Position numbers and translations under genes: made by a program. Shown piece after piece: positions 18,376 through 27,961 of a DNA stretch of 64,000 bases; the first letter of the stretch is position 1, and each line of letters starts with the position of its first letter. This stretch comes from JABSOG01 sp965277695 (GTDB lineage: Bacteria > Pseudomonadota > Gammaproteobacteria > Enterobacterales > Alteromonadaceae). The notes beneath the pieces were generated by a model that did no database searches, was not told where the DNA came from, and saw only the letters and a list, made by a program, of their open reading frames with translations. The stretch is taken from assembly GCA_965277695.1 (NCBI GenBank), contig CBDIDQ010000071.1, positions 62,001 to 126,000 of the forward strand. Reading direction: 5' to 3'.

Positions 18376-19350
18376 TTAGGGTCTATCCTGACTTAACAGT
18401 TCAGTATTAGGATGGAAATTATACCAAGCAAACCAGTAGGTTAGTGTAGGTATATAAGCTTCTTTAGTCTTCAAGTCTTTAATGTGCACAGTGCCGTCGG
18501 CTTTTTGTACGATATTTAGTTTGTGGCCTTTTATGGTTGTTAGTAAAGCGCTTTGTTTAGCCAGATGGTTTACTTCGACTGCCACTGGCTGGTCATCAAT
18601 GATAAAACCGTGCACTTTGGCTTTTTGCAGTAACCGAGCATCTTTTAACGATACTGGAAACATGGTGTCGTCAGTTTTGAAGTATTCAGCGTAATAATCT
18701 TTTTGATAGTTTTGGGCTGAACCGCCGGGCGGTAACAGGACTTTGAGGGCAGGGAAGTTCTGCTTGGCTTGTTTCCAGCTGACTTGAGCGACATAAACCC
18801 GTTCAAGTTGCGCTCCGGTTTGTGAGCCCATGATTGAGCGACCTGTGATTTGCCCCCAGAGAGATTCTGTCTTGCGGTCGTACATCACCAAGTCACTGTT
18901 GTGTAAGAGCCCGGAGACGCCAAATTCGACAAATTCACCAGCAACTTTAGGAATAAATGCCACCGCTGAGGCACATAACGGGCAGTAGGTGACGGCTAAT
19001 GGTTTGCCGTTAAAGTGATCGTTAACGATTTCGTGGCCTTGCATTATTTTCAGCGGATAAACTTTACGCACGCCGTTATAGTTAATCATCATCACAATAT
19101 CGTCATCAGCCAATACTTTAAGTGCTGATGGCGCACCAAATTCTGGCTTGTCGATAGGTGGAATACAATCTCTGGCACCACACCCCTGACGCAACTCGGA
19201 GAGCTTTACCGTAGCCTTGGTTTGGTCAGTAAAGCCAAAGGTTTGCTTAAGAATATCGTGCTTAAAACGGCCTTTATCGGCGTAGGCTGAGGTGACAAAT
19301 AAACCGCCTGCAATGGCGATGAAAAATGGGATTATTATTTTTGCTTTCAT
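18376..19350 (-). CDS. DUF3179 domain-containing exported protein
   Basis: 324 residues with a signal peptide (MKAKIIIPFFIAIAGGLFVTSAYA). The DUF3179 core is plain: GVRKVYPLKIMQGHEIVNDH, VTYCPLCASAVAF with a CPLC pair, SGLLHNSDLVMYDRKTESLWGQITG, and the C-terminal LTYWFAWYNFHPNTEL. Function is unknown; the conserved Cys pair and His suggest a metal- or redox-active periplasmic protein. It appears monocistronic. The CGARDCIPPID segment adds two further Cys near residue 56. Confidence 0.88.
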   Translation of the reverse strand: MKAKIIIPFFIAIAGGLFVTSAYADKGRFKHDILKQTFGFTDQTKATVKLSELRQGCGARDCIPPIDKPEFGAPSALKVLADDDIVMMINYNGVRKVYPLKIMQGHEIVNDHFNGKPLAVTYCPLCASAVAFIPKVAGEFVEFGVSGLLHNSDLVMYDRKTESLWGQITGRSIMGSQTGAQLERVYVAQVSWKQAKQNFPALKVLLPPGGSAQNYQKDYYAEYFKTDDTMFPVSLKDARLLQKAKVHGFIIDDQPVAVEVNHLAKQSALLTTIKGHKLNIVQKADGTVHIKDLKTKEAYIPTLTYWFAWYNFHPNTELLSQDRP

Positions 19351-19443
19351 GATCTGATTATCCTGAGTTTATAGGGCGTTATAAGGAGTGTTGTTATACG
19401 GATGACATAAGTTATACAGGAATAGAACTATTTTGTGGAGGGG

Positions 19444-20139
19444 TTATTTCAGGGTGGTGACGATAGGTAGTCCGTGGTCACTCATGATATGAATAATTTT
19501 GCCTATATTGGCTTGAAGTGAGGTCGGTGGCATGATGTTGTCAGGCGTATTTTGTCGTAACAGAGACTCGTTATGTAAGGCTTGAGCGGTATGTTTTAAT
19601 AATGCCTTAATAGACTCACCATTTCTGACCTTTGAAACTTCAAGCTTGAGAAATGTGTTGTCAGCTGAAACTTTTTTGTTGGCAAGGGCAGTGGCTTTAT
19701 AATCGTCGCTGCATTGTGAGATATCAACGTAGTGACAGAGTAACCACAGGTCGAAACTAGGTGTGCTACATATCACATCAATATTACGTTGTTTACAAGC
19801 ATTAACGGCTGTTCTGGTGCTTTGTTGGTGATTGCCAGTAAAGTGATGGTCACGATCAATAACCATGAAAGCGAGATCTGAACCCGCATTAAGTTTCACC
19901 CGATGAGCTTCAAGATGAAGGCAAAGGTCATCATAAACTTTGCTCGGTGCACTGGCTGTTGAAGACTTCTTGACTGGAATAAGTCTCAACAACGCTTGGA
20001 ATTGTCTGGGGATTGATTTTGATAATTGGGCAAAATATTCCGCTTCATCAACCGCGCCTTCGTAAGCTATGTGAAGGGTGACCGCATCAATTTTTTGCTG
20101 ATATTTACTGCCTTTGGCAGTGGAGCGTTTAAAGGCCAT
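19444..20139 (-). CDS. RloB/AbiLii-like protein (TOPRIM-like effector of a defence pair)
   Basis: 231 residues. RloB family marks: AYEGAVDEAEYF near residue 27 (Glu of a TOPRIM-like active site), LAFMVIDRDHHF near 88 (second acidic site) and STPSFDLWLLCHYVD near 127. RloB-like proteins pair with AAA ATPases in restriction-linked operons and in the lactococcal abortive-infection system AbiL. The gene starts two bases after the ATPase stop, so they are one operon with the ATPase first, the order seen in AbiL-type pairs. Enzymatic activity (nuclease-like) is inferred from family, not visible directly. Confidence 0.85.
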   Translation of the reverse strand: MAFKRSTAKGSKYQQKIDAVTLHIAYEGAVDEAEYFAQLSKSIPRQFQALLRLIPVKKSSTASAPSKVYDDLCLHLEAHRVKLNAGSDLAFMVIDRDHHFTGNHQQSTRTAVNACKQRNIDVICSTPSFDLWLLCHYVDISQCSDDYKATALANKKVSADNTFLKLEVSKVRNGESIKALLKHTAQALHNESLLRQNTPDNIMPPTSLQANIGKIIHIMSDHGLPIVTTLK

Positions 20140-20141
20140 AA

Positions 20142-21506
20142 TTACTTTTTAAAATCATCCATGATTAAGGGAACAGCGCCAAAGCGCCCATCAAGATAGG
20201 CTTTGTGAATGTCTTTGTCGAACCGGGTGCTGTAGTCATTGAGGCTGTACAAACGGCTGCTAGCATCCCACTCTTTTTGCACAAACCAGATTTCATCCCG
20301 GCGGAGCAGCTTGTTGTCTAACAGCTCAGCTTCGTGGGTGCTGACGATGAGCTGATTGTTATTTTCTGAATATTCAGAATTAAGGAATAAATTCAAAAAT
20401 GACTTTGCTAGATTAGGGTGAAGGCTGCGATCAAACTCATCTATGATGAAGGTGTGGGCCATCATGTCTGGACTTTCGTGTTGTATTAAAGGCAATAAAT
20501 CCAGCAGTCTGAGTGTACCATCGGATTCATTATTGAAATTAAATTGGACTTTCGACCCTGAAGCTAAATTATGGATGGAATGTAAACTGTTGATACGTAT
20601 TTTTCCACTATCTGTGAACGAAGCATAATACTCATTATTTTCATGAGTAAATGGCCACAAAGTAATGCCAAACCTCTCTAGTCTAAGATGTAACTCTTCG
20701 ATAAACTCTTGTGGGAAAAAGGATTGATCGACAGGAGCAGATTCTATTTCGTCGATGCCAGTATCAAACTGTTGTAATAATTTGATGAAATCGTTAGGTG
20801 CTTGATTTTTATTAGTTAACTCCTCAAGGATGCCTATATTCTTGGAGTCTGGAAAAATAATAACTAAATAACGTTTAAAAAAAGCGTGTACAAAACCGAT
20901 TAACACTCCTGTGTTTTTTAATTTATCGAAAGCCCCTCTCTCTTCACATTCAGTAATAAACAATCTATTTTTTGGCGTATATTTTATCAAGAATTCAAAC
21001 TCTTTCCGTTCGTCTTCGGTGATATCCGGGTCCGTGTCTATGGTGTCTGATTTGGTTTCATAAACTTCATTATTTACGTGCTGACGAGAGTAAAGGCTTT
21101 TTTCGTTGCCTTTGGAAAGCGCATACAGACTCTCTTCCAATATGCGTTCTTGATTAAATTTCACACCAAAACCGAAATGAACACCTGCGATAATAAATTC
21201 AAAATAAAAAGAAGAATCTGCCGAGATGTCATCAGTCAACGCAAATGGGTCATGTTTTATCGGTTTATTCGGGATAGAGTAGCCAGTGATTAGTTCCTGA
21301 GCAAACTTGATTGACTTGAGAATATTTGATTTGCCGGAAGCATTAGCACCATATAACACCGCAGCTTTAAGCACTTTTAATGATTTATCAGCGGAGGGAG
21401 TTCGAACGTGTTTCGGTAACCTTCGCAGCCGAGGTGCTGCTCTGAGGTTTAGCTCTATAGGCTCTTTTATCGATCTGAAATTCTCAGCACTGAAATAGAC
21501 TAACAT
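20142..21506 (-). CDS. AAA family ATPase (RloA/AbiLi-like)
   Basis: 454 residues from ATG 21506; the upstream TTG at 21518 lacks support and MLVYFSAENFRSI is the usual start of this family. Walker A is GANASGKS at 53-60, the signature-like region lies around 310-330 and Walker B is FIIDEFDRSLHP near 380, followed by a STHEAELLD H-loop. This is the SMC/OLD-like ATPase class used as sensor or regulator in many anti-phage systems. Its direct coupling to the RloB gene makes a two-gene RloAB/AbiL-like defence unit. Composition looks slightly more AT-rich in the middle of the gene than in the neighbouring rapA. Confidence 0.88.
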   Translation of the reverse strand: MLVYFSAENFRSIKEPIELNLRAAPRLRRLPKHVRTPSADKSLKVLKAAVLYGANASGKSNILKSIKFAQELITGYSIPNKPIKHDPFALTDDISADSSFYFEFIIAGVHFGFGVKFNQERILEESLYALSKGNEKSLYSRQHVNNEVYETKSDTIDTDPDITEDERKEFEFLIKYTPKNRLFITECEERGAFDKLKNTGVLIGFVHAFFKRYLVIIFPDSKNIGILEELTNKNQAPNDFIKLLQQFDTGIDEIESAPVDQSFFPQEFIEELHLRLERFGITLWPFTHENNEYYASFTDSGKIRINSLHSIHNLASGSKVQFNFNNESDGTLRLLDLLPLIQHESPDMMAHTFIIDEFDRSLHPNLAKSFLNLFLNSEYSENNNQLIVSTHEAELLDNKLLRRDEIWFVQKEWDASSRLYSLNDYSTRFDKDIHKAYLDGRFGAVPLIMDDFKK

Positions 21507-21621
21507 AATGGGACTCAAATAAGCTTAAAGTGATATTTTCACCTTATGAATGGGTTTTATAGCGATTTGTGGGGGAAATGTCAATAAAATGGTTTTGGAA
21601 GCTACCAATTGCCTATAACAA

Positions 21622-22278
21622 CTAAAAAGGACACTCAGCCCTAAACTCAACGTCCTCACCTGTTTCTGGGTGCATAAAAGCAATCCATTGGGCGTGAAGC
21701 TGGAGTCGGGGGGCCATGGCGAGGGCTTCGGGGTGGGCATATAACCTATCGCCGAGGATTGGGTGGCCGAGGCTGAGCATGTGTACGCGCAATTGGTGTG
21801 AGCGGCCAGTGACGGGTTTTAGCAATACTCGTGTTTGATTGTCGCCACGGGCTAAAACTTCCCAGTGGGTGAGGGCTGGTTTGCCGTTTTCATGGTCGAC
21901 CATTTGTTTGGGGCGGTTTGGCCAATCACAAATTAGCGGTAATTCGATGCTGCCTTGGTCTTTTTCGATGTTGCCATAGACTCGGGCAACATAGCGCTTT
22001 TTTGTTTCCCGCTGTTGAAATTGGCGGCTGATCTCGCGATGGGCATCTTTGGTTAGTGCCATGATCAACAAACCTGATGTCGCCATGTCCAGTCGATGAA
22101 CGATAGTTGCGGTGGGAAACACGGTTTTTACTCGGGTTTCTAAGCAGTCTTTATGTTCAGCGGCTTTGCCCGGTACACTTAATAATTCGCTGGGTTTGTT
22201 GAGTACCACAATCGCATCGTCTTGGTAGACGATGCTGATATATGGGGCCATTGGCGGCTGATAATTTAATAAAGCCAT
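21622..22278 (-). CDS. rluA: dual-specificity 23S rRNA/tRNA pseudouridine synthase RluA
   Basis: 218 residues, almost the length of E. coli RluA (219). Motif II HRLDMATSGLL contains the catalytic Asp, and LPLICDWPNRPKQ and LKPVTGRSHQLRVHMLSLGHPILGD correspond closely to the E. coli protein. RluA converts U746 of 23S rRNA and U32 of some tRNAs to pseudouridine. It lies next to rapA, as in E. coli, with a REP-like element between them. Confidence 0.95.
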   Translation of the reverse strand: MALLNYQPPMAPYISIVYQDDAIVVLNKPSELLSVPGKAAEHKDCLETRVKTVFPTATIVHRLDMATSGLLIMALTKDAHREISRQFQQRETKKRYVARVYGNIEKDQGSIELPLICDWPNRPKQMVDHENGKPALTHWEVLARGDNQTRVLLKPVTGRSHQLRVHMLSLGHPILGDRLYAHPEALAMAPRLQLHAQWIAFMHPETGEDVEFRAECPF

Positions 22279-22295
22279 GGGAAATCCTTGCTTTA

Positions 22296-22359
22296 ACGAG
22301 GTTGAAACCTCGTCTTCGTTCAGGGTTAAAATCTGGCGTAGACGAGAATTTATTCTCGT
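22296..22359. repeat. REP/BIME-like composite between rapA and rluA
   Basis: Two head-to-head palindromes. The left unit (22296-22317, reversed) has arms ACGAGGTT/AACCTCGT with head GAAG; the right unit (22338-22359) has head GTAG and arms ACGAGAAT/ATTCTCGT. The arrangement equals that at 1311-1373 and 47752-47812. Confidence 0.75.
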
Positions 22360-22378
22360 TTGGTCAATAGGTTAATTA

Positions 22379-25300
22379 TCACTTACTGTGATGGGTGACA
22401 ACAATCAAACGAATGGCATCCAATCTGATTTCGGCTTTATCAATGTAGTTACTCAACTCTTGTTGCTGGGTTTTGACAAAGTTAAGTTCATCTTCACGAA
22501 TGTTGGGGTTGACCTGTTTTAACGCAGTCAGTCGCGCTAACTCCTCACCCAATGAGTGTTGCATAGTCGTCATGGCCTCAGCCTGTAATCCGGCGAGCGA
22601 AACCGCAGCCAATTCGTGGGCATTAGGAATTTGCGTACTAATTTGAGTTTGCAATGCAGCGGTTAACTGGCTGGCAATCTTTCGGCCAACTGGTGACAGC
22701 TGCTTGGAAAACTGTTCATAGGTGATTTTGTCACTGAGGTTGGTGTTATTACGGTCGAGTAAAATGCGAATGGGGGTGGTTGGCAAATAACGACCAATCT
22801 GTAATTCGCTGGGGGCAATGCTCTCGGCAATAAAGATAAACTCAACAAAATGACTGCCCGCAGGCAAGGCTTTGTTTTTGATCACCGCAACCGCAGTGTT
22901 ACCAATGTCGTCAGTGGTGACCATATCCATTGAACCCTGAACCATCGGATGTTCCCAACTTAACAAGTGAATATGCTCTTGTGCCAGCGCTACCTCCCGG
23001 TCAAAAGTGACGGTGCAACCTTCGCTGTTTAAACCCGGAAATGAAGGCGACAGCATGTGCTCTGTCGGTTTCAAGATGATTGCCTGATCGCCTTTATCTT
23101 CTTGTTCAACACCAAAGGTGTCAAAAATCTTGATCATGTAGATAGGCAGCTCAACCCCTTCTTCGGCTTGCTGAATTTGCTCAACTACGGTGTTTTCTGA
23201 ATGTTGACCGCTAGAATTGAGTTCGAGCAGTTTATCGCGACCTTGTTCCAACTGCTGTTTTAGTAGTGCATTGGCTGTCTGGGTTTCGCTGATCAGTGCC
23301 GATACTGCGGCTTCGTCCACGCTGGTGGATTTCATCAATGCCAACAGTTGCTCTTCATATTGTTCGAAGATTGGTCGTCCAGTGGTGCACGTTTGGTTGA
23401 ATGCGTTCAAACCTTGATCGAACCAGTCGAATATCACCGACTGAGCAGATTCTTTAAAGTAAGGCACATGAATTTTAATGGTTTGGGTTTGACCAATACG
23501 ATCAAGACGACCAATACGTTGTTCCAGCAAATCCGGGTTCAACGGTAAGTCAAACAACACCAAATGATGAGCAAACTGAAAGTTTCGGCCCTCAGAGCCA
23601 ATTTCAGAACAGAACAGCACTTGGGCACTGTCATCTTCTTGGGCAAAATAAGCGGCCGCTTTGTCACGCTCAAATACAGACATGCCTTCGTGGAAAACAG
23701 CCGCTCGAATTGCTTCTTTGCTCCATACTGCTTGCTCCAAAGTCATGGCTGTTTGGGCATGAGCACAGATAACGATGACTTTTTCATGTTTCAATGATTT
23801 AAGCTGATCAATTAACCAAGCAACGCGCGGGTCAAAGCCCCACCAAGAACTGTCTTTACCTTCAAAATCACTGAATACTTGCTCAGGGAATAAGAATTGC
23901 TGAACTTGAGCGTGACTGTCGAGTCCGGCATTGAATTTGGTTGCGACGTTGAGCGCAGTTTTATATTGCTCTGGCATGTCGACCGGATGAGGCAATAACT
24001 GACGCTCTGGAAAACCTTCAATGCCATGACGAGTATTTCTAAACAAAATACGGCCAGTACCATGACGGTCTAGCATTTGTTGCAGCAATTGTTTTTTCGC
24101 AACATACTTTTCATGTACGGTGGCAGCCGAATTGATGACTGCCAGCGGTGCTTCAATATCACTTTCGGATAATATTCGGCGTAAAGTGGCTAGGGTATTT
24201 TCGCTGATATCATCAGCATCAATCAGTTCACTGGCAGCCTGAGCAACCTCAGCGTAATGGCTTTCTTCTTCAACAAATTTTTGATAATCGTAAAAGCGAT
24301 CCGGATCAAGCAAACGCAAACGAGCAAAGTGACTTTGATGACCGAGTTGGTCAGGTGTCGCGGTCAGTAAAATCAGCCCCTTGATACTTTTTGATAAAGC
24401 TTCAATACGTTGGTATTCCACTGATGGATTGTCTTGCTCCCATACCAAATGATGGGCTTCATCAACAATTAATAAGTCCCAATCGGCAGCTTGTGCTTGT
24501 TCAAACCATTGCTTTTTACCTTTGAGAAATTCGAGGCTGGTCAGTACCAGTTGTTCGGTTTCAAACGGGTTAGCGGCTTCATTGATGGTTTCGTTACAAC
24601 GTTCAACATCGAATATTGAAAAATGCAGGTTGAAGCGACGTAGCATTTCGACCAGCCATTGATGTTGTAAATTCTCCGGTACAACAATCAATACTCGACT
24701 GGCACGACCGGTGATCACTTGCTGGTGGATGATTAAACCCGCTTCAATGGTTTTACCTAAACCCACTTCATCGGCCAATAATACGCGGGGGGCATAACGC
24801 TGACCGACTTCTTGAGCAATATGTAACTGATGGGGAATTAATGAGGCTCTGGCCCCGGCAAGGCCCAAAATAGGTGATTTTTGTTGCTGATTGACGTATT
24901 TCCACGTTTGATAACGCAAACCAAAACGTTCAAAACGGTCGATTTGGCCAGCAAACAGCCGATCTTGTGGGTTGTTGAAGGTGATAAAGTGGTCGAGCCG
25001 AGTCTCCATCAGGGCGACATTTTCTTCCTCGGTATCAACTCGGGTGCCAAAATAAATCACCAGTCCTTCGGTCTCTTCGACACTTTTGATGGTGAGTTTC
25101 CAGTCTTCTGCGCTTTTTACTGTGTCTCCAACATTAAATAGTACCCGGGTAATGGGAGCGCCTGTTGAGGCGTATAATCGGGTCTCGCCACTGGCGGGAA
25201 ATAAGATGGTGATCATTCTGCCTTCTATGGCAACTACAGTTCCTAATCCTAAGTCAGATTCAGTATCACTAACCCAACGTTGGCCAAGCGCAAAGGACAT
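22379..25300 (-). CDS. rapA: RNA polymerase-associated ATPase RapA (HepA)
   Basis: 973 residues (E. coli 968). The N-terminal tandem Tudor-like region starts MSFALGQRWVSDTESDLGLGTV. SWI2/SNF2 motifs follow: LADEVGLGKTIEAG (Walker A), VDEAHHLVW (DExH box), LLTATPDQLG, FCSEIGSEGRNFQFAHHLVLFDLP and LEQRIGRLDRIGQTQ (motif VI). RapA recycles stalled RNA polymerase after transcription. The gene is full length with no frame break; it is divergent from the phoH-like gene and followed by rluA. Confidence 0.97.
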   Translation of the reverse strand: MSFALGQRWVSDTESDLGLGTVVAIEGRMITILFPASGETRLYASTGAPITRVLFNVGDTVKSAEDWKLTIKSVEETEGLVIYFGTRVDTEEENVALMETRLDHFITFNNPQDRLFAGQIDRFERFGLRYQTWKYVNQQQKSPILGLAGARASLIPHQLHIAQEVGQRYAPRVLLADEVGLGKTIEAGLIIHQQVITGRASRVLIVVPENLQHQWLVEMLRRFNLHFSIFDVERCNETINEAANPFETEQLVLTSLEFLKGKKQWFEQAQAADWDLLIVDEAHHLVWEQDNPSVEYQRIEALSKSIKGLILLTATPDQLGHQSHFARLRLLDPDRFYDYQKFVEEESHYAEVAQAASELIDADDISENTLATLRRILSESDIEAPLAVINSAATVHEKYVAKKQLLQQMLDRHGTGRILFRNTRHGIEGFPERQLLPHPVDMPEQYKTALNVATKFNAGLDSHAQVQQFLFPEQVFSDFEGKDSSWWGFDPRVAWLIDQLKSLKHEKVIVICAHAQTAMTLEQAVWSKEAIRAAVFHEGMSVFERDKAAAYFAQEDDSAQVLFCSEIGSEGRNFQFAHHLVLFDLPLNPDLLEQRIGRLDRIGQTQTIKIHVPYFKESAQSVIFDWFDQGLNAFNQTCTTGRPIFEQYEEQLLALMKSTSVDEAAVSALISETQTANALLKQQLEQGRDKLLELNSSGQHSENTVVEQIQQAEEGVELPIYMIKIFDTFGVEQEDKGDQAIILKPTEHMLSPSFPGLNSEGCTVTFDREVALAQEHIHLLSWEHPMVQGSMDMVTTDDIGNTAVAVIKNKALPAGSHFVEFIFIAESIAPSELQIGRYLPTTPIRILLDRNNTNLSDKITYEQFSKQLSPVGRKIASQLTAALQTQISTQIPNAHELAAVSLAGLQAEAMTTMQHSLGEELARLTALKQVNPNIREDELNFVKTQQQELSNYIDKAEIRLDAIRLIVVTHHSK

Positions 25301-25541
25301 AAAGTTTTCTCTTTGAGTTTTAAAGGGCGGCTATGGTACTTGGAAATCTAGTTGGTTTCACCTATTAATTCAAGTTGGCCACAAAATATCCATTAGCCAT
25401 GCAAATAATAACCTCCTCTAGTGCTGGTGTAGTAAAAGTCAGGCGAAACAAGCTTTATTTTTAATTATTCATCTTGTGTTAAAAACAATAGGCTAAGCTA
25501 ATAAATATCCGTCCAAAAAGAACAAGTGTTCAGAGTAGCTT

Positions 25542-26951
25542 ATGGTTGAAAAAGAGGCAGAACAAGACAACCCGTCAGTAACAAAAATGTATGTGTTGGA
25601 TACCAACATCTTACTTCACGAACCCTTCGCTTTTCTTTCCTTTCAGGAACATGAAGTCGTCATCCCAATGACCGTTTTAGAAGAACTTGATCATATTAAA
25701 GATCGCAATAAAGACGTGAGTCGTGATGCCCGTGTGGCCATCAGGGCACTGGAAGATATGCTCAGAGACGCCACTCCCGAACAGATGTTAAATGGCGTTG
25801 AGCTACCAACTTCACCGGATGGCAATAAACCCACTGGGCATTTAATTATCGTTAACGACTATCAACTTGATAATGCCATATCCGGCTTGCCCGGTGGCGA
25901 AAATGACAATCGGATCATTAATACTGCTTTATCATTGCAGCAAAGTCAGTCGCAAAACCGGGTGACTTTGGTAACCAAAGACATCAATATGCGGATTAAA
26001 GCCAAAGGCGCGGGTCTGGATAATGTTGAAGATTACCGTACTGACCAATTGATAGACGACGTGCAATTTCTCTACAAAGGTTATTGCGAAATGACTGGTG
26101 ATTTTTGGTCAACAGTCACTTCTTGCGATAGTGAAACTATCGGTCGCGATACTTTCCACACAATTGATCGGGATATTTTCCCCCAAGCATTTGTTAATGA
26201 ATACCTGCTTGATGAAACTCGCAGTTTCGCCGCCCGAGTGATTGAAGTCACTCCGTCGAGCATTAAGTTATTGGATTTAGGGCGAGAGCGATTATTACAT
26301 CGTACCGCATGGGGCATCACGCCAAAGAATATTTATCAGGCGATGGCTTTAAATGCCTTGCTTGACCCACAGTTAGATTTGGTCATATTAACTGGCCCGG
26401 CAGGCTGTGGTAAAACCCTGCTGGCATTGGCTGCCGCGTTAGAGCTGGTGATTGAAACCGGTATTTACGACAAGGTGCTGGTGACCCGAAATACCCCAGA
26501 AATCGCTGAGTCCATCGGGTTTTTACCTGGCACTGAAGAAGAGAAAATGACCCCTTGGTTAGCTGCCATCACCGATACCCTAGAAGTGTTACACAAGAAT
26601 GATGAAAACCCGCATAGCAGCCTCAATTACATCATGGAAAAGGCCAATATCCAGTTCAAATCAGTCAACTTTATGCGCGGTCGCAGTATTCAAAATGCGA
26701 TTGTGATTTTGGACGAAAGCCAAAATCTCACCGCATCACAATTAAAAACTATCATCACCCGTTGCGGCGAAGGCACCAAGATCATTTGCTCAGGCAATCT
26801 GGCGCAAATAGACAGTAATTATCTGACGCCAGTAACGTCAGGATTAACCTATATTGTTGAACGGTTTAAAGATTTTGAAGGCAGTGCCACAGTCAATTTG
26901 ATTGGTGTGGTGCGTAGTCGCTTGGCTTCTTTTGCTGAGTTGAATTTGTAG
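25542..26951 (+). CDS. PIN-PhoH fusion protein (PhoH2/YlaK-like)
   Basis: 469 residues. An N-terminal PIN ribonuclease domain (MYVLDTNILLHEP with the first catalytic Asp, VLEELDHIKDRNKDVSRDAR, VTKDINMRIKA) is joined to a C-terminal PhoH ATPase domain with Walker A GPAGCGKT at 285-292 and Walker B ILDESQNLT. PhoH2 proteins have RNA helicase and RNase activity in studied examples. Length and motifs are typical of the gammaproteobacterial chromosomal copy. It is divergent from rapA across 241 bp and convergent with the next gene, whose stop lies five bases away. Confidence 0.93.
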   Translation: MVEKEAEQDNPSVTKMYVLDTNILLHEPFAFLSFQEHEVVIPMTVLEELDHIKDRNKDVSRDARVAIRALEDMLRDATPEQMLNGVELPTSPDGNKPTGHLIIVNDYQLDNAISGLPGGENDNRIINTALSLQQSQSQNRVTLVTKDINMRIKAKGAGLDNVEDYRTDQLIDDVQFLYKGYCEMTGDFWSTVTSCDSETIGRDTFHTIDRDIFPQAFVNEYLLDETRSFAARVIEVTPSSIKLLDLGRERLLHRTAWGITPKNIYQAMALNALLDPQLDLVILTGPAGCGKTLLALAAALELVIETGIYDKVLVTRNTPEIAESIGFLPGTEEEKMTPWLAAITDTLEVLHKNDENPHSSLNYIMEKANIQFKSVNFMRGRSIQNAIVILDESQNLTASQLKTIITRCGEGTKIICSGNLAQIDSNYLTPVTSGLTYIVERFKDFEGSATVNLIGVVRSRLASFAELNL

Positions 26952-26955
26952 ACCT

Positions 26956-27903
26956 TTAAAAAAACTGATAATTATATTGTTGCCCGTCAATAAAGTATTC
27001 AGAGCTTTTGGCTATTTTGGCGAAGGGGATCATCCCAGGACCCGTGGGCTCAGCTAGGATGAAGTTACGCCCTTCTATTTTAATGTATTTGTCGTTACCT
27101 CTATGACCCATTTGTACGCCGATTAAGGCGTGCTCGGGTAGGTAGATGATGGCGACTTTACTGCGGGGATAAATGGCGTTGAAGATGCTCGCCATCAGGG
27201 TTACCTTGCTGTCGCAATCACCTTGGTTATTGTTCAATAAGCGTAGTGGTGGGCTGAAACCAGCACCGTTGGATTCGCGTCGAGATTCGAGGGTGGAGTA
27301 GGGGATGCTTTGGACAAAACCTAAAATAAACTCTGCCAGCTGGCGGCCTTTGAGTTGCGGTCGATGAGCGAGAATAGCGTCAACTATTGGTTTCATGTCG
27401 GAACGGCTTTCTTTGGCAAAGCGGGCATGGTGGGGTTTGACGCCGGTTTTGCCAAAGTTGTCGGTCAGGGTGTCGTAGTAATTTTTAGTTAAATAATCCG
27501 CTTGTATTTTATCCCTAATTTTATTTAATCCGTTCAGGGTTGTTGTCATTAACTTTTGATCAGTGCCTGTGGCTTGGATTTCAATGCCGTGAGGGCGGTT
27601 GATAAAATCAACTTTGATTTTCTTCGGATCCAGTTTCGCAGTTTCTTTTTGTAGTGCAACTAAAATGGTGCGTTGTACGGTTTTGCTTTGATAAGCCCTG
27701 AAATGACGAAAACGACTGAATAGCACTTTATTGGCGATAGTGAAGTTTAGTTGTTGCGGCGTGTTGTTTTGATCTACCCAGCGATAATCGAATTGAGTTT
27801 GTCCGTCTTTGGCTGTTTTTTTAAACGCTAGCTGCTGTGCATCAACAGCTGGCGTTATGCCCAAAAGTAGAATAAAACTGAGTAAAAATAATAGCTTGTT
27901 CAA
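26956..27903 (-). CDS. exported transglutaminase-like cysteine protein
   Basis: 315 residues with a signal peptide (MNKLLFLLSFILLLGITPAVDA). The C-terminal part has a transglutaminase-like triad: Cys230 in QGDCDSK, His258 in LPEHALIGV and Glu285 in LAEPTGPG. Such folds can be proteases, peptide ligases or transglutaminases; the PEHALIGV/EPTGP context resembles proteobacterial hypothetical proteins of unknown function. No partner gene is obvious. Confidence 0.75.
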   Translation of the reverse strand: MNKLLFLLSFILLLGITPAVDAQQLAFKKTAKDGQTQFDYRWVDQNNTPQQLNFTIANKVLFSRFRHFRAYQSKTVQRTILVALQKETAKLDPKKIKVDFINRPHGIEIQATGTDQKLMTTTLNGLNKIRDKIQADYLTKNYYDTLTDNFGKTGVKPHHARFAKESRSDMKPIVDAILAHRPQLKGRQLAEFILGFVQSIPYSTLESRRESNGAGFSPPLRLLNNNQGDCDSKVTLMASIFNAIYPRSKVAIIYLPEHALIGVQMGHRGNDKYIKIEGRNFILAEPTGPGMIPFAKIAKSSEYFIDGQQYNYQFF

Positions 27904-27961
27904 GGGAAGTCGCTGTTTGTTGCTGCTGATTGTTCAAGTTTAACACAAGATTGGCAATCGG

